Assembly: GCA_017353825.1 (NCBI GenBank)
Contig: JAFMSC010000054.1
Coordinates: 1 to 14,457, forward strand
Length of the DNA: 14,457 bases
Reading direction: 5' to 3'
From: Hyphomicrobiaceae bacterium
Lineage (GTDB): Bacteria > Pseudomonadota > Alphaproteobacteria > Rhizobiales > Hyphomicrobiaceae
Position numbers and translations under genes: made by a program. The notes under the pieces were generated by a model that worked only from the letters and a program-made list of their open reading frames with translations, did no database searches and was not told the origin of the DNA. This document shows, in pieces, positions 6,959 through 14,098 of this stretch (the first letter of the stretch is position 1; the number at the start of each line of letters is the position of its first letter).

Positions 6959-7630
6959 TCAAGCACCGAGGCTCCCAGAACGGAAACGACCGTCGAGGCC
7001 GATCCTCACAAGACATTGCTGTCGCGTTTCTGTGCGGTCACGAAACACGCCAAGCATGCGGCTTGTGACCATCGTCGCTTCGGATTGGCCGACGCCACGG
7101 CTCATCATGCGGCCGTGCGTGGCCTCGATCACCACCGCGACGCCTTGCGGCGCCAGCACCCGACCCAGCGTGTCGGCGATGGTTGCCGTCATCGCTTCCT
7201 GTATCTGCAGGCGCCGCGCATAGACCTGAACGAGGCGCGCCAGCTTCGAGATGCCCACAACTTTGTTGCGTGGCAGATAGCCGATGTGCGCGCGTCCTAC
7301 GATCGGCGCCATATGGTGTTCACAATGTGACACGAAGCGGATGCCCCGCAAGACGACCATTTCGTCGTAACCGGAGACCTCTTCGAAGGTGCGCTCCAGG
7401 TGCCCGCCTGGTTCTTCGCCGTAGCCGGCAAACCACTGCTCGTAAGCCCGCACCACGCGTCCGGGCGTATCGAGCAGCCCCTCGCGGTCCGGATCGTCGC
7501 CGGCCCAACGGATCAGGGTCCGGACGGCCAGCTCGGCTTCCGCGCGAGAAGGCCGGTCGGGGGGCTTTTCGGGCGCAGAGCGCAAGACATGGTCGCGGCC
7601 TGTCGAGTGATCCCTTACCAGTGTATCCAT
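6959..7630 (-). CDS. folE: GTP cyclohydrolase I, with an altered zinc site
   Basis: FolE converts GTP to 7,8-dihydroneopterin triphosphate, the first step of folate (and biopterin) synthesis, as a cytoplasmic decamer with one zinc per subunit. The 223-residue protein has the family core: DREGLLDTPGRVVRAYEQWF (48-67), SHCEHHMAPIVGRAHIGYLP (101-120, zinc ligands Cys103 and His106), VVGISKLARLVQVYARRLQI (124-143) and MVTSRMLGVFRD. The third zinc ligand, a Cys in the motif H-x-C-M-x-x-R-G-V, is here Arg174 (codon CGC, 7109-7111; TGC would be Cys). The spacing of 71 residues from Cys103 equals that between Cys110 and Cys181 of the E. coli enzyme, so the alignment is firm. The usual HKPG after RGV is also absent. 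The start at 7630 has AGAGG five bases upstream; the frame is open to 7765. It may be a weakened enzyme or a second, diverged FolE copy. It is transcribed away from the Rieske flavoprotein and precedes the sigma gene. Confidence 0.9.
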   Translation of the reverse strand: MDTLVRDHSTGRDHVLRSAPEKPPDRPSRAEAELAVRTLIRWAGDDPDREGLLDTPGRVVRAYEQWFAGYGEEPGGHLERTFEEVSGYDEMVVLRGIRFVSHCEHHMAPIVGRAHIGYLPRNKVVGISKLARLVQVYARRLQIQEAMTATIADTLGRVLAPQGVAVVIEATHGRMMSRGVGQSEATMVTSRMLGVFRDRTETRQQCLVRIGLDGRFRSGSLGA

Positions 7631-7737
7631 TCCGACCTCTGTTGTTGTGGGCGCGGCCAACAAGCCCCGATGCTGGGCGCGGGCCATTGGATGCAAGTGT
7701 CCGCAAAAGGTTCCCTGGCGTGGATGGGGCTTTCGGA

Positions 7738-7755
7738 GGCTGGAACCTTCCAGCC
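7738..7755. promoter_or_regulatory. Dyad-symmetric site between folE and the Rieske flavoprotein
   Basis: GGCTGGAA (7738-7745) and TTCCAGCC (7748-7755) are exact complements separated by CC. The site lies in the 199-base divergent intergenic region, 108 bases from folE and 75 from the flavoprotein start, a place where a regulator could control both. A TTGACA at 7773-7778 lies just downstream, but no matching -10 box is visible. Confidence 0.4.
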
Positions 7756-7829
7756 GGTGTGGCATCTATCTATTGACAGGCCGAAAGGACGGCTGGCTTT
7801 CAGCTCGCATTTCCGCAAGGAGAGGCGCT

Positions 7830-9371
7830 ATGGCAACGTCGCAATCTGGGCCGGCTGGGCCCGACCTGGCGCAGGGCATCGCGGCAAGGGACCTGAACGA
7901 CGGGCGTATGCTTGTGGGCCACGTCGGCGAAGAGGCCGTTCTGTTGGCGCGCTCGGGCACCTCGATCTTTGCGATCAGTGCCAACTGCACTCACTATGGC
8001 GGTCCACTTGCCGAGGGGGTGATGGTCGCAGACACGGTGCGCTGCCCCTGGCATCACGCCTGTTTCAGTTTGCGAACCGGCGAAGCCCTGCGCGCGCCGG
8101 CATTCATGCCGCTCGCTCGCTGGACGATCGAGGAACGTGATGGCCGGATCTTCGTGCGGGGCAGGGCTGAGCCTCCGGCTTCGCGCCAGGCAACGCGTCC
8201 AACGCCCGCTGCCCAGTCCCCCGGACGGATCGTGATCATTGGCGGCGGGGCTGCGGGGTTCGCGGCTGCCGAAGCTTTGCGCCGACAGGGCTACGGCGGC
8301 AGCATCATCATGCTGAGCGGGGAGAGCGCGCCACCTGTGGACCGGCCAAACCTTTCGAAGGACTACTTGGCCGGCAACGCTCCCGAAGAGTGGATACCTC
8401 TGCAGCCCGATACCTTCTATGTCGAGAAGGACATCGACCTGCGGCTCAGCACGGTTGCGGCAGGCATCGACGTTCGCGAACGCGAGATTGTTCTCGCCGA
8501 TGGAAGCAAGCTCGGTTACGACCGTCTGCTGTTGGCGACGGGCGCCGAGCCGGTGCGGCCTTCAATTCCCGGCGCCAACCGGCCGCACGTGCTGACATTG
8601 CGATCACTGGCCGATTGCCGCGCCATCATAGCACGTGCCCTGGGCGCCAGGTGCGCCGTCGTTCTGGGCGCCAGCTTCATCGGGCTTGAAGCGGCGGCGG
8701 CGCTGCGCGCCCGCGGGATCGAGGTGCACGTGGTGGCCCCCGAAAAGCGGCCGATGGAACGGGTACTCGGTGCACAGCTTGGCGACATGGTGCACGCGCT
8801 ACACGTGGAGCACGGCGTGATTTTTCACCTCGGCGAGATGGCAAAGGCCATCGACGGCAAACGTGTGGCTCTGAAAAATGGTAGCGCAATCGAGGCTGAT
8901 CTGGTCGTGGTGGGCATTGGCGTGCGACCGCGCATCGAACTCGCCGAGAAGGCTGGCCTTGCCGTAGACCGCGGCCTTGTCGTCAACGCGCATTTGGAGA
9001 CGAGCGCGCCGGGCGTGTTTGCAGCCGGCGACATCGCGCGGTGGCCCGATCCCTACAGCGGTGGGGGCATCCGTGTCGAGCATTGGGTGGTGGCGCAGCG
9101 CCAGGGCCAGACGGCCGCGCGCAACATGCTCGGCGTGCAAGAGAAATTCACCGCAGTGCCTTTCTTCTGGAGCCAGCACTACGACGTTTCCATCAACTAC
9201 GTCGGTCACGTTGAACGTTGGGACGAGGTGACAATCGAAGGCGATCCTGCCGGTAGGGACTGCCTTGTTCGCTACAAGCAGGCACGCCAGATGCAAGCGG
9301 TCGCCGCCGTCCATAGGGATATCGAGAGCCTCCAAGCCGAACTGTCGATGGAAGGGCACACCCCGTATTAG
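7830..9371 (+). CDS. Rieske [2Fe-2S] and FAD/NAD(P)H reductase fusion, AIFM3-like
   Basis: This 513-residue cytoplasmic flavoprotein has an N-terminal Rieske domain (about 10-115). Its cluster ligands are Cys53 and His55 in CTHYGGPL and Cys72 and His75 in CPWHHACF. A pyridine-nucleotide disulfide oxidoreductase core follows: FAD site VIIGGGAAGFAAAEALRRQG (from residue 135), the DRPNLSKDYLAG segment, NAD(P) site VVLGASFIGLEAAAALRARG (277-296), and the second FAD motif GVFAAGDIARWPDP. The C-terminal reductase domain begins around VPFFWSQHYDVSINYVGHVE. The layout is that of apoptosis-inducing-factor-like protein AIFM3 and bacterial ferredoxin/rubredoxin-type reductases. It would pass electrons from NAD(P)H through FAD and the cluster to an unknown acceptor. 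ATG at 7830 has AAGGAG seven bases upstream; the frame is open to 7647 without support. The binding-protein-like gene lies 228 bases downstream on the same strand. Confidence 0.92.
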   Translation: MATSQSGPAGPDLAQGIAARDLNDGRMLVGHVGEEAVLLARSGTSIFAISANCTHYGGPLAEGVMVADTVRCPWHHACFSLRTGEALRAPAFMPLARWTIEERDGRIFVRGRAEPPASRQATRPTPAAQSPGRIVIIGGGAAGFAAAEALRRQGYGGSIIMLSGESAPPVDRPNLSKDYLAGNAPEEWIPLQPDTFYVEKDIDLRLSTVAAGIDVREREIVLADGSKLGYDRLLLATGAEPVRPSIPGANRPHVLTLRSLADCRAIIARALGARCAVVLGASFIGLEAAAALRARGIEVHVVAPEKRPMERVLGAQLGDMVHALHVEHGVIFHLGEMAKAIDGKRVALKNGSAIEADLVVVGIGVRPRIELAEKAGLAVDRGLVVNAHLETSAPGVFAAGDIARWPDPYSGGGIRVEHWVVAQRQGQTAARNMLGVQEKFTAVPFFWSQHYDVSINYVGHVERWDEVTIEGDPAGRDCLVRYKQARQMQAVAAVHRDIESLQAELSMEGHTPY

Positions 9372-9599
9372 CCGCTTCGGAACATGCCACCCAAGCAGCG
9401 TGCCGGCTGATAATGAGCGTTTTCGATACGTCGGAGGTCGTGTGCGCTCAATGGGTTGGGGGTGGATCGAAGGCGCGGGGCGAGTATTTCGTAGCCTACG
9501 GATCGAGCCATCTCAGTCGTGAAGTGCAAGGCCAGCGACCTCAAGGTATGCTGTCACGGCATGGGTTGACTACAACGTCTAGCAAGTGGGAGGAAGCTC

Positions 9600-10487
9600 A
9601 TGACAGCATTGAAGGCCGTGAAGGTCGCGCCAAAGGGAATGGGTCTCAACGACTTCGTGGCGCAGCAGGAGGGCTATTTCGCTGCCGAAGGGCTCGATGT
9701 CGAGTTCGACTGGAAGACGTTCCGCGGCACGCAGTCCAGCTGGAAGGGCCTTGAATATTTCCAACGTCCGCAGGACCGGCCCTACACCCAGCCCAATGAG
9801 GACGTAATCCAGGGCGCCTGTGCATGGGGAACCGTGTCCAACGCGAGCGCCGGGATGGGACGCATCGTACGCGGCGGCTACGGCATTTCACCCTGGGCGA
9901 TCTTCGTTCGAGCGGATTCATCCATCAGGCGACCTGAGGATCTGGCGGGTGTACCGATCGCCGTGGGCCTGCGCGCCGGCAGTCATTTCAACGTCCCCTA
10001 CCGCCTTGAGAGGTATCTGCCGCTCGAGGAGATCAAGATCGTGAACGCGGGTGGCTTTGGCGCGCGCCTTCAAGCGTTGCTCAACGAGGAAGTGGAGGCC
10101 GCCAGCCTGCTTCCACCGCAGATCGCCATGGCTGAGCAGCTGGGGCTTCGCAAGGTCATGGAGGACGAGTTCCACACGATCTGGTGGGTGCCGGCGAACG
10201 CCGAGCCTGCGACGGTGAGGGGCTACATGAGGGCGCTCGACCGCGCCGAGGCTGCACTTGCGGCAGACCTGCCAAGATATCTCAATCTCTGGGAGCTTGC
10301 CATCCCAGCCGAGTTTCAGGCTCGTCCTTGGGATTATACGAGGTTCGGTCGCGGCGAACGTTTCGTATATCAGCCCATCCCGCAGACCGAGTTCGCGGAG
10401 ATTATGGCGCAGGTCAAGCGATGGGGCCTCGACCAATACCTCAAGGAGTACGACATCGAGGCGCTGATCCACGAACCGGCGGCGTGA
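9600..10487 (+). CDS. Orphan NMT1/SsuA-type substrate-binding-fold protein without signal peptide
   Basis: This 295-residue protein resembles the periplasmic binding protein type 2 fold of the SsuA/TauA/NMT1 group. Features include an early FVAQQEGYFAAEGLDVEFDW segment, GISPWAIFVRADSSIRRPED followed by LAGVPIAVG, which leads into the second lobe, and LLNEEVEAASLLPPQIAMAE. Usual members are exported solute receptors, but this one begins MTALKAVKVAPKGMGLNDF with no hydrophobic leader. Extension is ruled out by an in-frame TGA at 9567-9569, and GGAGG sits six bases before the ATG. No permease or ATPase of that transporter class is adjacent. A cytoplasmic ligand sensor or an enzyme on this fold (as in THI5, MqnA/MqnD or dihydroxyphthalate decarboxylase relatives) are better readings than a transporter part. 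It may be co-transcribed with the Rieske flavoprotein, although 228 bases separate them. Confidence 0.75.
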   Translation: MTALKAVKVAPKGMGLNDFVAQQEGYFAAEGLDVEFDWKTFRGTQSSWKGLEYFQRPQDRPYTQPNEDVIQGACAWGTVSNASAGMGRIVRGGYGISPWAIFVRADSSIRRPEDLAGVPIAVGLRAGSHFNVPYRLERYLPLEEIKIVNAGGFGARLQALLNEEVEAASLLPPQIAMAEQLGLRKVMEDEFHTIWWVPANAEPATVRGYMRALDRAEAALAADLPRYLNLWELAIPAEFQARPWDYTRFGRGERFVYQPIPQTEFAEIMAQVKRWGLDQYLKEYDIEALIHEPAA

Positions 10488-10508
10488 AAGCCTTGATGCC
10501 GTCATAGC

Positions 10509-10542
10509 GCCAGCCTCTCGGAAGCTGGCACTGGAGCTCCAG
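10509..10542. terminator. Possible bidirectional terminator between convergent genes
   Basis: GCCAGC (10509-10514) and GCTGGC (10524-10529) form a six-pair stem with a nine-base loop. The perfect 12-bp palindrome CTGGAGCTCCAG follows at 10531-10542. The pair sits in the 152-base gap between the convergent binding-protein and M20 genes, where a terminator is expected. No T run follows, so the assignment rests on position and dyad symmetry. Confidence 0.3.
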
Positions 10543-10639
10543 GGCACGCGAACCAGCCTGCGGAACAAGTCGGCTCAAGGACCTGCCGTGTTCCACCTCC
10601 GCCGTCTCGCAGCCCAGGCTGACCGTTGATTGGGGAGGG

Positions 10640-12061
10640 TCAAGCAGAGGGGTTATCGCCGATGTCCCAGTAGAGGCCGGTCATTAGCGCGATGGCCGAA
10701 CGGGACAGCGACAGCAAGATGTGCTCATCCGGGGCGTGTTGGGAAGAGGCCGCGTAGGAATGCGGGACCCAGATTGTTGGGATCGCCAGGATGTCGGTGA
10801 ACACGTCGTTGCAGATCGAGCCGCCCATCTGAGGCACGATCGCCGGCTTGATGTTGGCGGAGCGCTGGAGGGAGGCCGCGGCAAACCTAGCCCAGGGGTG
10901 ATCGGGCTCGGTGCGCGTCGCCGCGAAGCGGCCGTCGTTGGCCGTTGGCGGCGGTAACACCTTGACGCGCGCAAAGCCCTTGGCGTCGAGGTGATGCTGC
11001 AGGCTCGCCATGATTGCATCGGCGTCGGTGCCGGCAACGAAACGCAGCTGGCAGTTCGCGACGGCCTTGGGCGGCACCGCGTTGACCGGGCGCCCGGGTG
11101 TGCCGGCGGTGAACGCCAGCACGTGGAACACGTTGGTGCCGTAGACGCGCTCGGCGGGCGTGAGCCCCGGCTCGCCCCACCAGGGGTCAATCTCGGGGCC
11201 GGACTCGCCGCCGTCGAGTTCCACGTCGGCCAGCGCTTCCTTCACGGGCCGTGACATCGCTGGCGCCCGCAATGCCGTCACCAGCAGCTCGCCGGTTGAT
11301 CCGACAATCGTGGCCAGTGCGTTGGCCAAGATCAACGCGGGATTGGCCAACGCACCGCCCCAGTTGCCAGAGTGGTGCCCGCCGTCGCGCAGGTCGCACA
11401 CCAGATCGAAATTGACGGCGCCGCGGCACCCCAGCGTCAGAGTAGGTCGCGCCGGCTGTACGCGCGGGCCGTCTGACGCGATGAGCAGGTCGGCGGCAAA
11501 GTCGGCCTTGTGGGCAGCCACCAGTTCGGCCAGGCCCTTCGAGCCCACCTCCTCGCCCATCTCGATGATGAACTTGGCATTGAAGCCGAGCCGGCCGCCG
11601 CGCTCGGCACGCACCGCCGCCAGCGCCGCCATGTTGAGGGTGTGCTGGCCTTTATTGTCGGACGTCCCCCGCCCGTAGAGGCGGTCGCCGTCGCGCGCGG
11701 TGATCCAGGGGCCCTTGCCCTTGGTCCACTGGTCCGCCAGGCCGCGAATCACGTCCCCATGGCCGTAGCCGAGCACGGTCGGCCGGCCCTCGTCCTCCAC
11801 GTAGGTGGCGAGCAACACGGGAGGCTGGTTGGGCAGCGGATTGTCGTAAACGCGTGTCGCGAAGCCAAGCCGGGCGAAGGCCGGCGCCATCTCCTCGTCG
11901 AGATAGCGTTGCAGCTCGGGGAGGCTTGCGGGCAGCTTCTGGCTCTCCGTCTTGAAGGTAACGCGGCGCGCCAGCTCCGTCTCGAAGCGGCCATTCTCGA
12001 CGTAGGCCTGGGCGCGGGCGATGGCGCCGGTGCGGGTAGGGGATGTAGGGCTAGTCGGCAC
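10640..12061 (-). CDS. M20-family metallopeptidase / dipeptidase
   Basis: This 473-residue cytoplasmic zinc hydrolase belongs to the M20 (ArgE/DapE/CPG2) family. Metal and catalytic residues are visible in order: His101 and the catalytic Asp103 in GYGHGD, bridging Asp135 in GRGTSDNKGQH, the catalytic Glu170/Glu171 pair in IIEMGEEVGSKG, a ligand Asp in LIASDGPR, and the C-terminal His in SSQHAPDEH. A dimerisation (lid) domain lies between. Such enzymes cleave dipeptides or N-acyl/carbamoyl amino acids. GTG at 12061 is preferred: it overlaps the upstream ATPase stop by 11 bases, with GAGG ten bases before it, and gives a typical N-terminus (ARAQAYVENGRF). A TTG at 12109 is the alternative. As the last gene after a peptide ABC transporter, it likely processes the imported substrate. 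Confidence 0.9.
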   Translation of the reverse strand: MPTSPTSPTRTGAIARAQAYVENGRFETELARRVTFKTESQKLPASLPELQRYLDEEMAPAFARLGFATRVYDNPLPNQPPVLLATYVEDEGRPTVLGYGHGDVIRGLADQWTKGKGPWITARDGDRLYGRGTSDNKGQHTLNMAALAAVRAERGGRLGFNAKFIIEMGEEVGSKGLAELVAAHKADFAADLLIASDGPRVQPARPTLTLGCRGAVNFDLVCDLRDGGHHSGNWGGALANPALILANALATIVGSTGELLVTALRAPAMSRPVKEALADVELDGGESGPEIDPWWGEPGLTPAERVYGTNVFHVLAFTAGTPGRPVNAVPPKAVANCQLRFVAGTDADAIMASLQHHLDAKGFARVKVLPPPTANDGRFAATRTEPDHPWARFAAASLQRSANIKPAIVPQMGGSICNDVFTDILAIPTIWVPHSYAASSQHAPDEHILLSLSRSAIALMTGLYWDIGDNPSA

Positions 12062-13064
12062 GGACAATTGACCTCGCGTGTTCCTTGTTGTTGTAGAGAT
12101 GGCATTCAACGAAGCCGCCGCGCTCGGGGCAGCGCTGCGGGGATTCGCTCCGACACCGCTCCATGACGTGCACGCAGCGCGGGTGGAAACGGCAGCCAGC
12201 GGGCACGTCGAGCGGATTGGGATAGGCGGCGCCGAGGTGGGTGTCCGGCACGCCGAGACCCGGCTCCGGCGTCAGCACCGAGGCGAGCAGGGCCTGGGTG
12301 TAGGGGTGCTTCGGGGCCTGAAACAGCGCATCCGTCCCGGCCTCCTCTACGATACGGCCGAGGTACATGACGGCCACCCGTGTCGCCATGTGGTCGACCA
12401 CGGCCAAGTTGTGGCTGATGAGCAGGTAAGTAAGCCCCAAGTCGCGACGAAGCTCCTGCAGCAGGTTGAGGATCTGCGACTGCACCGAGACATCGAGCGC
12501 CGAGGTCGGCTCGTCACAAATGACGACCTGCGGTCGGTTGATGAGCGCGCGCGCGATGGCGACGCGCTGGCGCTGTCCGCCGGAGAGCTGGCTCGGGTAG
12601 TTATCATAGAGGTGCCGGGACAGGCCCACGCGCTCCATCATCTCCTCGACTTGCGTGCGTCGCTTGGGCGCGTTGCCGCCGCCCTCTACGCGCAAAGGCA
12701 GCCCAATGATGGAGCCGATCGACTTGCGCGGGTTGAGGGAGGAATAGGGGTCCTGGAACACCGGCTGCACTAAGCCGGCCACGGTGCGGCGTGGCAACGT
12801 GGATATCGCCTTCCCAGTCAGGCGAATCTCTCCCTCCGTAGGAGGCAGCAGGCCGAGCAGTATGCGCGCAAGCGTGGTCTTGCCGCAGCCGGACTCGCCG
12901 ACCAGCCCCACCACTTCGCCCCGCCGGATCGCCAGGCTCACGCCGTCCACCGCCTGTAGCATGCGCTTGGACCTGAGCACGCCGGTGGAGACGCGGAACG
13001 TGCGCGACACGCCGTAAGCTTCAAGCAGGGGAGCTTCCGGTCCGGCGCCTGGCGCGGTGGTCAT
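12051..13064 (-). CDS. Dipeptide/oligopeptide ABC transporter ATPase, DppF/OppF type
   Basis: This 337-residue cytoplasmic ATPase energises peptide import. The P-loop GESGCGKTT is at 56-64, followed by Q-loop VFQDPYSSLNP, signature LSGGQRQRVAIARAL, Walker B VVICDEPTSALD and the H-loop His in LLISHNLAVV. The C-terminal oligopeptide-transporter extension reads PLDVPAGCRFHPRCVHVMER, with its conserved Cys cluster. The VFQDPYSSLNPR and GLTYLLISH wording is typical of the F subunit. The ATG at 13064 overlaps the DppD-type stop as ATGA, so the two ATPases are translationally coupled. The frame is open to 13307, but that part is the shadow of the upstream gene. Confidence 0.93.
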   Translation of the reverse strand: MTTAPGAGPEAPLLEAYGVSRTFRVSTGVLRSKRMLQAVDGVSLAIRRGEVVGLVGESGCGKTTLARILLGLLPPTEGEIRLTGKAISTLPRRTVAGLVQPVFQDPYSSLNPRKSIGSIIGLPLRVEGGGNAPKRRTQVEEMMERVGLSRHLYDNYPSQLSGGQRQRVAIARALINRPQVVICDEPTSALDVSVQSQILNLLQELRRDLGLTYLLISHNLAVVDHMATRVAVMYLGRIVEEAGTDALFQAPKHPYTQALLASVLTPEPGLGVPDTHLGAAYPNPLDVPAGCRFHPRCVHVMERCRSESPQRCPERGGFVECHLYNNKEHARSIVRAD

Positions 13065-14077
13065 GCCACCGCCTCCGGCCCGTGCGCAGGCAGGATTCCA
13101 GCGATCTCGCAGTGGCGGATGCAGCGCACCGGGTGGCCTGAGCAGGCGTCCTCCAGTGCGATGTTGGCGCGTATGCATGCGTCGGCCGCATGCGGGCATC
13201 GGGACGCGAAATGGCAGCCGACCCTGGTACCGATCAGCGACGGCACCATGCCGGGAATTGTGCCGAGCTTCTCGCCGCGCTGCGTCCTGCCGGGCACCGG
13301 GATGCACGCGATCAGCCCGCGTGTGTAGGGGTGCGCCGGTGCCGCGAAGATCGCCGAGGCCGGGCCGGCCTCCACCACCTCGCCGGCGTACATGACGACA
13401 ACCCGCGTGGCGACGCGGGCGACGATGCCGAGATCGTGGGTGATCAGTACTAGACCCATGTCAAGCTCCCGCTGCAGATCGGCGAGCAAGTGCAGGATCT
13501 GCGTTTGGATCGTGACATCCAGCGCGGTGGTCGGCTCGTCCGCAAGGATGAGCGACGGCGAGGTCATCAGCGCCATGGCAATCATCACGCGCTGGCGCAG
13601 GCCACCCGACAGCTGATGCGGGTACTGCTTGAGGCGGCTTGCCGCCGCGGTGATGCCGACGCGTTCGAGCAGATGCACGGCGCGCTCGCGCGCCTGTCGG
13701 CGGGTTACGGCCCGGTGGCGCAGCAGTGCCTCCTGCAGCTGGTTGCCGATGCTGTAGGCCGGATTGAGCGAGGTCATCGGGTCCTGGAAGATCATCGCCA
13801 TCTGCGCGCCACGGATGTCGGACATCTCGCGCTCGCCGATACGCAAGAGGTTGCGACCAGCGAACTCCAAGCATCCCGCGGTGCGCCTAGCCCGCGCCGG
13901 CAGCAGGTCCATGACGGCAAGGGCGGTGAGAGTCTTGCCACAACCCGATTCGCCGACGATGCAGAGGGTCTCGCCGCGGTCCACGTGGAACGAGACGCCC
14001 CGCACCGCATGCAGCGTCCCCGCCGGCACCGGTAGGTCGACCCGCAGGTCCTCGACCGTGAGAATGCGCTCGCTCAT
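13061..14077 (-). CDS. Dipeptide/oligopeptide ABC transporter ATPase, DppD/OppD type
   Basis: This 338-residue partner ATPase has P-loop GESGCGKTL (42-50), Q-loop IFQDPMTSLNPAYSIG, signature LSGGLRQRVMIAMAL, Walker B LILADEPTTALD and H-loop ITHDLGIVA. Its C-terminal extension includes GTRVGCHFASRCPHAADAC. The FQDPMTSLNP and THDLG phrases mark the D subunit. The ATG at 14077 is fixed by the family N-terminus (MSERILTVEDLRVDL) and by an in-frame stop at 14099-14101, which is the permease stop. The start region is odd: a good AAAGGAG (14092-14098) lies 14 bases away, with an 11-base near-duplication between. The gene follows the permease by 21 bases. Confidence 0.93.
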   Translation of the reverse strand: MSERILTVEDLRVDLPVPAGTLHAVRGVSFHVDRGETLCIVGESGCGKTLTALAVMDLLPARARRTAGCLEFAGRNLLRIGEREMSDIRGAQMAMIFQDPMTSLNPAYSIGNQLQEALLRHRAVTRRQARERAVHLLERVGITAAASRLKQYPHQLSGGLRQRVMIAMALMTSPSLILADEPTTALDVTIQTQILHLLADLQRELDMGLVLITHDLGIVARVATRVVVMYAGEVVEAGPASAIFAAPAHPYTRGLIACIPVPGRTQRGEKLGTIPGMVPSLIGTRVGCHFASRCPHAADACIRANIALEDACSGHPVRCIRHCEIAGILPAHGPEAVA

Positions 14078-14088
14078 GCCTCGCTCAT
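14067..14088 (-). repeat. Tandem near-duplication of the DppD-type start region
   Basis: On the minus strand two 11-base units, ATGAGCGAGGC (14088-14078) and ATGAGCGAGCG (14077-14067), abut and share their first nine bases. The first ATG lies three bases after AAAGGAG and reads only MSEA before TGA, whose first bases overlap the second ATG as ATGA. The second ATG opens the ATPase. The outcome is either a shifted start or a tiny upstream frame coupled to the ATPase. Confidence 0.6.
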
Positions 14089-14098
14089 GGGCTCCTTT

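Noticed and set aside
6598..6966. 122-codon minus frame overlapping the sigma gene start
   Set aside because: It is out of frame with the sigma factor; the sigma region 2 residues are found in the frame starting at 6925, which this frame merely shadows.
12062..12109. TTG at 12109 as the M20 start
   Set aside because: It would overlap the ATPase by nearly 60 bases and add a low-complexity Thr/Ser-rich tail; GTG at 12061 gives a short overlap and a typical N-terminus.
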